From: CAZVIK01 sp964627045
GTDB taxonomy: Bacteria > Acidobacteriota > Terriglobia > Bryobacterales > Bryobacteraceae
Length of the DNA: 64,000 nt
Reading direction: 5' to 3'
Assembly (NCBI GenBank): GCA_964627045.1
Contig: CAZVIK010000001.1
Coordinates: 1 to 64,000 of the forward strand
Below are positions 57,560-64,000 of this stretch, piece after piece (within the stretch, counting starts at the first letter, position 1; every line of letters starts with the position of its first letter). The notes beneath the pieces are model-generated. The model was not told the DNA's origin. It worked only from the letters and a program-made list of their open reading frames with translations, and ran no database searches. Position numbers and translations under genes: made by a program.

Positions 57560-58360
57560 TCAGCCGGTCCGTTTCTGCGCCACCATGGCCCGCGTCGAAC
57601 CCGTGGTGATTCCGCCGTCCACCAGCAGCGTCTGTCCCGTGATGTACTGGCAGGCGTCGGAGGCCAGGAACACGACCGCCCCCTCCAGGTCCGGCGGCTG
57701 ACCGTGACGCTTCAACGGAATGCGATCGACCAGGTAGGCCAGCCAGTCCGGATCTTCGTACAGGATGGCGTTCTGCGCGGTCTTGAACCACCCCGGCGCC
57801 AGGCAGTTTACCGTGATTCCATGCGGCCCCCAATCGTCGGCCAGGCTCATGGTCATCTGCTTGGTGCCGCCGCGGCTGGCGCAGTAGGCCGTGATGCCGG
57901 CGTAGCCGAACACGCTGGTCACCGAGCCGATGTTCACGATGCGGCCGTACTTCCGCGGGATCATCTTCTTCGCCACCGCCTGCGCCACGAAGAACGACCC
58001 GCGCAGGTTGGTGTCCAGCACCGTGTTCCAGTCCTCCCAGGTGACCTCCACGGCCGGCTTGCGCACGTTGCAGCCCGCGTTGTTGACCAGGATGTCGATC
58101 TTCCCGTAGTGCGCGTGCGCGGCCTCCACCATGCCCTGGATGCTCTCGTAGTCGCGCACGTTCAACTCAAGCGGCAGCGCCCTCCGGCCCATCTGCCGGA
58201 CCTCCTCGCAGAACGGTTCGAGCGACGCGAGCGTTCGGCTGGTCACGGCCAAGTCGGCTCCCGCTTTCGCCAGAGCCCTCGCCATGGCCTGCCCCAGACC
58301 GCGGCTGGCCCCAGTGACGATGGCGGCCTTCCCCGTCAGGTCGAATGGTGACGAACTCAA
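57560..58360 (-). CDS. Short-chain dehydrogenase/reductase with altered active site
   Basis: The 266-residue protein has the cofactor loop VTGASRGLGQAMA, LVNNAGCN, and C-terminal LLVDGGIT of classical SDRs, closest to gluconate 5-dehydrogenase / KduD-type enzymes. The active-site motif YxxxK reads YCASR: the Tyr is present but the catalytic Lys is Arg. The codons TAC TGC GCC AGC CGC are clear, so this is not a reading error of the frame. TTG 58360 follows AGGAGG and overlaps the stop of the DUF1080 gene (TTGA), so the two are coupled. Confidence 0.85.
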   Translation of the reverse strand: MSSSPFDLTGKAAIVTGASRGLGQAMARALAKAGADLAVTSRTLASLEPFCEEVRQMGRRALPLELNVRDYESIQGMVEAAHAHYGKIDILVNNAGCNVRKPAVEVTWEDWNTVLDTNLRGSFFVAQAVAKKMIPRKYGRIVNIGSVTSVFGYAGITAYCASRGGTKQMTMSLADDWGPHGITVNCLAPGWFKTAQNAILYEDPDWLAYLVDRIPLKRHGQPPDLEGAVVFLASDACQYITGQTLLVDGGITTGSTRAMVAQKRTG

Positions 58361-59199
58361 GATCCCTCCTGCCGGCCAATGCGCCGGATCCAGATGTTGC
58401 GAAACCGCACTGCCTGATTGTGGTCTTGCAGGCTGAGCGGTTCCTCCGCCCCGTGCGGCGTGTACTTCCCTACATTCCGCCAGACCGTCGTCCCGAGATA
58501 CGACCGGTGATCCTGCGCCAGCACGCCGTTGAAGAACAGCGTCACGGTCGCCGGCTTCACCACCTTGTCGCCCTCGAAACGCGGCGCTTCAAAGTAGATG
58601 TCGTAGACGTTCCACTCGCCCTGCGGGCGTGCGGGATTGACCATCGGCGGCCATACCCCATAGATCGAACCGGCCCCGCCGTCGGCGTAAGTCAGATTCG
58701 TGTGGCTCTCCAGGACCTGGATCTCGTAGCGCCCCATGAGTTCCACCCCGCTGTTCCCGCGGTCCTGACCCGTTCCCTGCGCCTCTTTGGGAACCATCCA
58801 CTCGATGTGCAGTTGGCAATCGCCGAACTTCTCTTTAGTGACCAGACGGCCCGTCTTGGGAACGATCTCGATGAAGCCGTTTTCCACCTTCCACCGCGGC
58901 TGCCCTGTTACGCCGCCTCTTCCCGCCGACACCCACTGGGAAAGGTCCTTCCCGTTGAACAGCACGATGGCGTCGGAGGGCGGCGCCGTGTAGGCCGGCG
59001 GATGGCCCGGCGTCACCTTCACCGGCCGTGGTCGTTCGCTGTCGTGGACGCGCCATTTCTGGCCGGGAATGCGCGGCGTGTCGGTGTACCCGTCGACCGC
59101 GTCGCCCGCGAACTCCTGGGCGGGCTTGGGCGGCGCCGCGGCGGGTGGTTGCTGGGCCAGCAGCAGCGGCGCCAGCGCTGCAAGACAGAGCCGTTTCAT
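58357..59199 (-). CDS. Secreted 3-keto-disaccharide hydrolase family protein (DUF1080)
   Basis: The 280-residue protein has a signal peptide (RLCLAALAPLLLAQQ) and a DUF1080 concanavalin-like sandwich: AIVLFNGKDLSQWVS, WKVENGFIEIVPKTG, GDCQLHIEWMVP, GNSGVELMGRYEIQVLES and the closing IWIRRI. Members of this family hydrolyse 3-keto-glycosides produced by Gfo/Idh/MocA or FAD oxidoreductases. ATG 59199 follows GAGGTGAAC. Its stop overlaps the dehydrogenase start, which suggests that enzyme acts on the freed sugar or aglycone. Confidence 0.88.
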   Translation of the reverse strand: MKRLCLAALAPLLLAQQPPAAAPPKPAQEFAGDAVDGYTDTPRIPGQKWRVHDSERPRPVKVTPGHPPAYTAPPSDAIVLFNGKDLSQWVSAGRGGVTGQPRWKVENGFIEIVPKTGRLVTKEKFGDCQLHIEWMVPKEAQGTGQDRGNSGVELMGRYEIQVLESHTNLTYADGGAGSIYGVWPPMVNPARPQGEWNVYDIYFEAPRFEGDKVVKPATVTLFFNGVLAQDHRSYLGTTVWRNVGKYTPHGAEEPLSLQDHNQAVRFRNIWIRRIGRQEGS

Positions 59200-59362
59200 C
59201 TGTTCACCTCGTGGGTAGTCTATCGCAGTCGGACGCCGCCGGCGAGGACCTGACTCTGCCCCTTGACTTGGCCGTGCCATCCGCATACCCTGGATCTTTG
59301 CAATCGCTTGCGGCGCGGGGTCGGGCTTGATCCGGTTCCGGTCCGGCAAGCGGGAGACCTCT

Positions 59363-61078
59363 ATGCCAATGCCCCTCTGTTTTCTCGCCGGCGACGCTCC
59401 CTCCCGGCTGATCTCTCTGAGTTGGCTGGACCTGACGATCATCGCGATCTACTTCGTGGCCGTGCTGATCATCGGCTACTACCTCAAGGAGCGCGCCTCC
59501 ACCGGCGAGGACTTCTTCCTGGCGGGTCGCGAGATGACCGCCTGGGTGGCGGGCCTCAGCTTTCTCGCCGCCAACCTGGGCGCGCTCGAGTTGATGGGCT
59601 GGGCCGCGTCCGCCTACCAGTACGGCATCCTGGCCGCGCACTGGTACTGGGTGGGCGCCATTCCCGCGATGCTGCTGTTGGGCGTCGTGATGATGCCCTT
59701 CTATTACATCTGCAAGACGCACTCGGTGCCCGGCTACCTGCAACTCCGCTACGGTGAGGGCAGCCGCGGATTGGCGGCCGTCTCCTTCGGCCTCATGACT
59801 GTGCTGATGAGCGGCATCAATATGTACGCCATGGCGCTGGTGATGAAGGTGGTCCTCGGCTGGGACATCAACTTCAGCATCTGGGTCTCGTCGATCACCG
59901 TGGCCATCTACGTGGCCCTGGGCGGCCTGCGGTCGGCCATCTTCAACGAAGTTCTCCAGTTCGTGCTGATCTGGCTTGGCGCGCTGTTGATCCCCATTCT
60001 CGGCCTGATCGAAGCGGGCGGCTGGAGCGGGTTGCAGGCGCGCATCGCCGCGAACTTCCCCGGTGTCGACTACACGCACCTGTGGCGCACCATGGGCTCG
60101 TTCGCCGACAACCCCATGGGTATCCACTGGACCGGCATCGTCTTCGGTCTGGGATGGGCCATCTCTTGCGGGTATTGGACGACGGATTTCCTGGTGGTGC
60201 AGCGCGTGCTCGCCGCCAAGGACCTGCGCTCGGCCAAAATGGCTCCCATCATCGGCGCGGGCTTCAAGATGATGGTGCCGATCATCGTCATTCTGCCCGG
60301 CCTGTTGGGTCTGGCGCTGCTGCCGATGCAGCTGGTCGGCGAGGATATGGCCGTCGCCACCGGCGGACACAGCTACAACGAGGTGCTTCCGCTGATGCTG
60401 GCCCGCTACTGCGGTCCGGGCCTCCTCGGTCTGGGCATCACCGCGCTGATCGCCGGCTTCATGTCGGGCATGGCGGGCAACGTCAGCGCCTTCTCTACCG
60501 TCTGGACCTACGACATCTACCGCGCCTATTTCAAGAAGGACGCCGCCGACGCGCACTACGTCAGCATGGGCCGCTGGTGCACCATTCTCGGGGTCCTGGT
60601 GAGCATCGGCACCGCCTACCTGGTGATGGAATTCAAGAGCATCATGGATTACGTCCAGGCGCTGTTCAGTTTCTTCATCGCTCCGCTGCTCGGCACGGTC
60701 ACTCTTGGCATGTTCTGGAAGCGCGCCACCAAGGCGGCGGGATTCTGGGGCCTGCTCACGGGCACCGTATCCTCCATCGCCATGTGGGCCTGGGTGAAAC
60801 TCGATCACTCGGCGCTTTCGATCATCGCCCTCTCGCCCGACGCCAAGGACATGGCCGAAAACATGTACCGTGCGCTCTGGTCGTCGACCATTTGTATTTT
60901 GGTGACGATCGTGGTGAGTTACATGACCAAGCCCAAGCCGGACAGCGAACTGGTAGGCCTGGTCTATAGCTGCACCAAGGTCCCCTCGGAAGGCCACCTG
61001 CCGCTGCTCGAGCGGCCGATCTTCTGGGCGGGCGTTGTGGCGGCGGTGTTCGTGGTTCTCCAGATTATCTTCTGGTAG
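59363..61078 (+). CDS. Sodium:solute symporter (SSS family), sugar type
   Basis: The 571-residue membrane protein has about 14 helices with the LeuT-fold SSS pattern: FFLAGREMTAWVAGLSFLAANLGALELMGWA, the sodium-site segment GLGWAISCGYWTTDFLVVQRVLAAKDLRSA, and GFMSGMAGNVSAFSTVWTYDIYR. It is closest to the SGLT/YidK/VSGLT sugar branch. It heads a cassette with a small membrane protein, a sugar isomerase and a ribulokinase, so a pentose or deoxyhexose is the likely substrate. ATG 59363 follows GGGAGA. Confidence 0.9.
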   Translation: MPMPLCFLAGDAPSRLISLSWLDLTIIAIYFVAVLIIGYYLKERASTGEDFFLAGREMTAWVAGLSFLAANLGALELMGWAASAYQYGILAAHWYWVGAIPAMLLLGVVMMPFYYICKTHSVPGYLQLRYGEGSRGLAAVSFGLMTVLMSGINMYAMALVMKVVLGWDINFSIWVSSITVAIYVALGGLRSAIFNEVLQFVLIWLGALLIPILGLIEAGGWSGLQARIAANFPGVDYTHLWRTMGSFADNPMGIHWTGIVFGLGWAISCGYWTTDFLVVQRVLAAKDLRSAKMAPIIGAGFKMMVPIIVILPGLLGLALLPMQLVGEDMAVATGGHSYNEVLPLMLARYCGPGLLGLGITALIAGFMSGMAGNVSAFSTVWTYDIYRAYFKKDAADAHYVSMGRWCTILGVLVSIGTAYLVMEFKSIMDYVQALFSFFIAPLLGTVTLGMFWKRATKAAGFWGLLTGTVSSIAMWAWVKLDHSALSIIALSPDAKDMAENMYRALWSSTICILVTIVVSYMTKPKPDSELVGLVYSCTKVPSEGHLPLLERPIFWAGVVAAVFVVLQIIFW

Positions 61079-61084
61079 GCGGTT

Positions 61085-61318
61085 ATGACGGAACACAAGG
61101 AATCAATCTCGATCTGGTATTTCGTGGGACTCCTCCTCACCGTGTACGGAGTCCTGATCATGGGCGCGGGTATCTACGACCTGGTGGCTGGCATTCAGCG
61201 CACGACCGTTCTGGCCGAGTATCATGCCCCAATCTGGTGGGGAGCGTTCCTGCTGGCGCTCGGCGTAATCTATGTGTACTTCTTCTCGCCGCGCCGCCAA
61301 AAGGGTTCTGGGAATTGA
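61085..61318 (+). CDS. Small two-helix membrane protein beside the symporter
   Basis: The 77-residue protein has two hydrophobic helices (about 12-35, WYFVGLLLTVYGVLIMGAGIYDLV, and 49-67, IWWGAFLLALGVIYVYFF) and a basic tail (SPRRQKGSG). It begins 6 bases after the symporter stop and ends 13 bases before the isomerase gene. The regular presence of such a short protein next to sugar symporters in related bacteria makes a subunit or assembly role likely, but I do not recognise a named family. Confidence 0.7.
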   Translation: MTEHKESISIWYFVGLLLTVYGVLIMGAGIYDLVAGIQRTTVLAEYHAPIWWGAFLLALGVIYVYFFSPRRQKGSGN

Positions 61319-61331
61319 AGGAGAAAAGGAT

Positions 61332-62744
61332 ATGGCACAGAAAATGACGTTTGGACTCATTGTGGGCAACCGGGGCTTCTTCCCCGATCACCTGGCCAAG
61401 AGCGGCCGCGAGGAGATGATCGCCGTCCTGAAGGCCGCCGGGCACGACGTGGTTTGCCCCGACGCCACACAGACGACCTACGGCGCCGTCTGCACCCGGG
61501 AGGAAGCCAAGACCTGCGCGGACCTCTTCCAGGCGAGCCGCGGCAAGATCGACGGCATCATCATCACCTTGCCCAACTTCGGCGAGGAGCGCGGCCTGGT
61601 GGAGGCCATCCGCCTGGCGAACCTCAACGTTCCCGTGCTGGTTCAGGCCACTCCCGACTCCGCGACCAAGATGACCATCGCCGACCGCCGCGACAGCTTC
61701 TGCGGCAAGATGAGCGCCTGCAACAACCTGTCGCAGTACCGCATCCCCTACTCGCTCACGACGCTGCACACCGAATCGCCTTCGTCGGACACCTTCAAAA
61801 AGGATCTCGACTGGTTTGCCGCCGTCTGCCGCGTTGTGGGCGGTTTGCGGAAGCTGCGCGTGGGCGCGCTGGGCGCGCGTCCGGCGGCGTTCAACACCGT
61901 CCGCTACAGCGAGAAGCTGCTCGAGGCTCACGGCATCGCCGTCGAACCCCTGGACCTCTCGGAGGTCTTCGGCCGCATCGGAAAGATGAAGGACGAAGAC
62001 GCCGCCGCCCAGGCCAAGCTCGCCGAGATCAAGTCCTACGTCAAATCCGATGACGTGCCCGCTCCCGCCCTCATGAAGATGGCCAAGCTCGGTGCGGTGA
62101 TCGACGCCTGGATGAAGGACAACGACCTCGACGTCAGCGCCGTGCAGTGCTGGACTTCGATGGAGGAGTTCTTCGGCGTGGTCCCCTGCACCATCATGAG
62201 CATGATGAGCAACAAGCTCATGTCCAGCGCCTGCGAGGTGGACATCCCCGGCGTCGTCGCCATGCACGCGCTCAGGCTCGCCAGTGAAACCCCCAGCGCC
62301 CTGCTCGACTGGAACAACAATTACGGCGAAGACCCCAACAAGGCCGTCTGCTTCCATTGCAGCAACCTCCCGAAGCACTTCTTCGAGGAAGCCAAGATGG
62401 ACTACCAGGAGATCATCGCTGGAACCGTGGGCAAGCTGAACACCTTCGGCACCTGCGTCGGCCGTGTGAAGGCCGGGCCCATGAGCTTCGCCCGCTTCTC
62501 CACCAGCGACACCACGGGCAAGATCCGCGGCTACCTGGGCGAAGGCCGGTTCACCAAGGACCCGCTCAACACCTTCGGCGGCGCCGGAGTGGTCGAAATC
62601 CAGAACATGCAGACCCTGCTGCGCTACATCTGCGAGAACGGCTTCGAGCACCACGTGGCCGCCAACTTCAGCGCCACGGCGGCGGCCGCTGTCTATGAGG
62701 CCGCCACGAAGTACCTGGGCTGGGACGTCTGCTACCACCGCTAG
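61332..62744 (+). CDS. L-fucose/L-arabinose isomerase family protein
   Basis: The 470-residue cytoplasmic enzyme fits the fucose/arabinose isomerase superfamily, which interconverts aldoses and ketoses with Mn or Mg. Visible segments are FGLIVGNRGFFPD, GIIITLPNFGEERGLVEAI, the conserved CWTSMEEFFG (metal Glu region), the central ACEVDIPGVV and the C-terminal HHVAANFS metal His. The gene order isomerase then ribulokinase suggests it replaces AraA or acts on a related pentose. ATG 61332 follows AAGGAG. Confidence 0.85.
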   Translation: MAQKMTFGLIVGNRGFFPDHLAKSGREEMIAVLKAAGHDVVCPDATQTTYGAVCTREEAKTCADLFQASRGKIDGIIITLPNFGEERGLVEAIRLANLNVPVLVQATPDSATKMTIADRRDSFCGKMSACNNLSQYRIPYSLTTLHTESPSSDTFKKDLDWFAAVCRVVGGLRKLRVGALGARPAAFNTVRYSEKLLEAHGIAVEPLDLSEVFGRIGKMKDEDAAAQAKLAEIKSYVKSDDVPAPALMKMAKLGAVIDAWMKDNDLDVSAVQCWTSMEEFFGVVPCTIMSMMSNKLMSSACEVDIPGVVAMHALRLASETPSALLDWNNNYGEDPNKAVCFHCSNLPKHFFEEAKMDYQEIIAGTVGKLNTFGTCVGRVKAGPMSFARFSTSDTTGKIRGYLGEGRFTKDPLNTFGGAGVVEIQNMQTLLRYICENGFEHHVAANFSATAAAAVYEAATKYLGWDVCYHR

Positions 62745-62753
62745 AGGTTCGCA

Positions 62754-64000
62754 TGGCCATCGTCGCCGGAGTGGATTTTGGGACGCTGAGCGTCCGCGTG
62801 TCCATTGTCGACAGTCAAGACGGCCGCATCGGTTCCGGTGTGGCGGAGTATCCGCTGCACCGGAAACGGGAAGACCCCGATCACGCCACCCAGAGCCACG
62901 CCGATCACATGCGCGCGCTGGCCGAGGCGGCCCGTAAGGCCGTGGCGGACGCGCGCGTGCCCGGCAGCCGTGTCGAGGCGCTGGCGCTGGATACCACCGG
63001 CTCCAGCGTTATCCCCGTGGCCGCCAACCTGGAGCCGCTCGACGACTATTACCTCTGGTGCGACCACCGCGCCTGGCGCGAAGCCGCTCTGATCACCCGA
63101 ACGGCGCACGAGAGCGGGCTTCCCGCCATCGACTGGTGCGGAGGCGTCTACTCTTCCGAGTGGGGCTTCTCCAAGCTGCTCCACTGGCTCCGGAACAACC
63201 CGGAGAAGCGCGCGCGCCTGGCCGGCGCTTTTGAGCACTGCGACATGGTGGCGGCGGTGCTCTGCGGCATAACCGATGTGGCCCAGGCGCCACGTTCGGT
63301 CTGCGCCATGGGCCATAAGTGGATGTGGAACGCCGCGCTCGGCGGTCTTCCGCCCGAGTCCTTCCTCGCCTCGGTGGACCCGCTGTTTGCGGGGATTCAC
63401 AGCAAGCTCGGCGGCCGCTACGCCACCAGCGACCAACTCGCCGGCCGCCTTTCGCCGGAATGGGCCGGGCGGCTCGGATTCCGCGCCGGCATCCCCATCC
63501 CGGTGGGCGCTTTTGACGCGCACTGGGACGCCATCGGCGCGGGCGTGCAGGAGGGCGACGTCGTCAACGTGGTCGGCACCTCCACTTGCATCATGGCGAT
63601 CGCGCGCGAGACCCGGCTCGTTCCCGGCGTCTGCGGCGTCGTGCAGGGATCGATTCACCCCGCGATGGCCGGCATCGAAGCCGGCCTTTCGGCCACCGGC
63701 GACATCTTCGAAGCCATCGCACGGCGCGCCGGAAGCACGGTCGTCGAACTGTCGAAGGGGCTGGAGGACTACCGCGCCGGCGGGACCGGCCTTCTGCGCC
63801 TCACCTGGGACAACGGCGACCGCACGGTTCTGGTGAACCCGGAGCTGGGCGGCGTGACGCTAGGCTGGAAGCTGACCCACACGGCGCAGGACGAGTTGTT
63901 CGCCGCCATCGAAGGCACCGCCTTCCACACGCGCGTCATTTTGGAGCGCATGGAGAAATATGGCGTGCCCATCCGCCGCGTCATCAACGGCGGCGGCGTT
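62754..64000 (+). CDS. araB: L-ribulokinase, FGGY family (partial, runs off the window)
   Basis: About 415 residues are present of an enzyme normally near 550. It has the actin-like ATPase start VAGVDFGTLSVRVSIVDS, the sugar-binding WCDHRAWREA typical of AraB, and the central GAFDAHWDAIGAGV and GTSTCIMAI. The second FGGY signature lies beyond the edge. It phosphorylates L-ribulose (some members also D-ribulose or xylitol) to the 5-phosphate. ATG 62754 follows AGAGG and lies 9 bases after the isomerase stop, completing a symporter-isomerase-kinase cassette. Confidence 0.9.

Noticed and set aside
59204..61096. 630-codon open frame opposite the symporter
   Set aside because: Composition (His, Gln, Asp runs) is typical of antisense frames; the plus strand encodes a clean membrane transporter.
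1..64000. Insertion sequences, prophage genes, CRISPR arrays, toxin-antitoxin or restriction genes
   Set aside because: I looked for transposases, integrases, regular short repeats and defence families on both strands and found none.

Overview
The window is high-GC DNA with almost no repeats and no insertion sequences, phage genes or CRISPR arrays. The content points to an Acidobacteriota soil bacterium, most likely of the Bryobacterales / Solibacter type. The main clues are an Oar-like TonB receptor with an N-terminal carboxypeptidase-regulatory domain, many Tat-exported oxidoreductases of the Gfo/Idh/MocA and Fe-S aldo-keto reductase families, a DUF6599 protein, a 3-keto-disaccharide hydrolase (DUF1080), an RNase G with a very long acidic insert, and many secreted carbohydrate enzymes. 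This placement is inference from gene content; no rRNA is present to confirm it.

Region by region. 1-5.1 kb holds the end of a hypoxanthine phosphoribosyltransferase gene, an M20 dipeptidase, murJ, a zinc-ribbon coiled-coil protein and a PfkB sugar kinase. 5.1-11.6 kb holds a membrane protein with a lamin-tail-like domain, an exported DUF362 protein, an exported methyltransferase, and a translationally coupled trio of two Fe-S aldo/keto reductases plus a DUF6599 protein; the first reductase is interrupted by an assembly gap. 11.6-14.6 kb is housekeeping: folK, ruvB, ruvA, rsmE. 14.8-17.6 kb has a Gfo/Idh/MocA oxidoreductase, a DUF1810 protein and a beta-propeller lipoprotein. 17.7-26.9 kb is the cell-shape operon mreB-mreC-mreD-mrdA-rodA followed by RNase G and a secreted protein of unknown role. 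A tRNA-Ser(GGA) lies at 27 kb.

27.2-48.1 kb is a carbohydrate-degradation region: GH78 alpha-L-rhamnosidase, exported metallo-beta-lactamase-fold enzyme, PilZ protein, a decayed B12-binding radical SAM gene, xylose-isomerase-like epimerase, Gfo/Idh/MocA oxidoreductase, a CBM9-like/beta-barrel protein, GH3 beta-glucosidase, type-B carboxylesterase, cyclophilin, a GntR/FCD regulator, a pectate-lyase/propeller fusion and an exported aldose 1-epimerase. The regulator probably controls the lyase through an inverted repeat at 43776-43798.

48.2-57.5 kb is the most unusual block: seven genes on one strand with overlapping or abutting ends behind an extended -10 promoter. They encode an ABC ATPase, an ABC permease, a PaaK/CapK-like adenylate-forming enzyme, a periplasmic-binding lipoprotein, a giant Oar-like TonB receptor, a NodB-type polysaccharide deacetylase and a GT4 glycosyltransferase. 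I know of no described system with this composition. The working idea is uptake of a small organic acid across both membranes, activation by adenylation, and use in building or decorating an envelope glycan.

57.5-64 kb has a short-chain dehydrogenase coupled to the DUF1080 hydrolase, then a pentose/deoxysugar cassette: sodium symporter, small two-helix membrane protein, L-fucose/L-arabinose-type isomerase and an L-ribulokinase gene running off the window.
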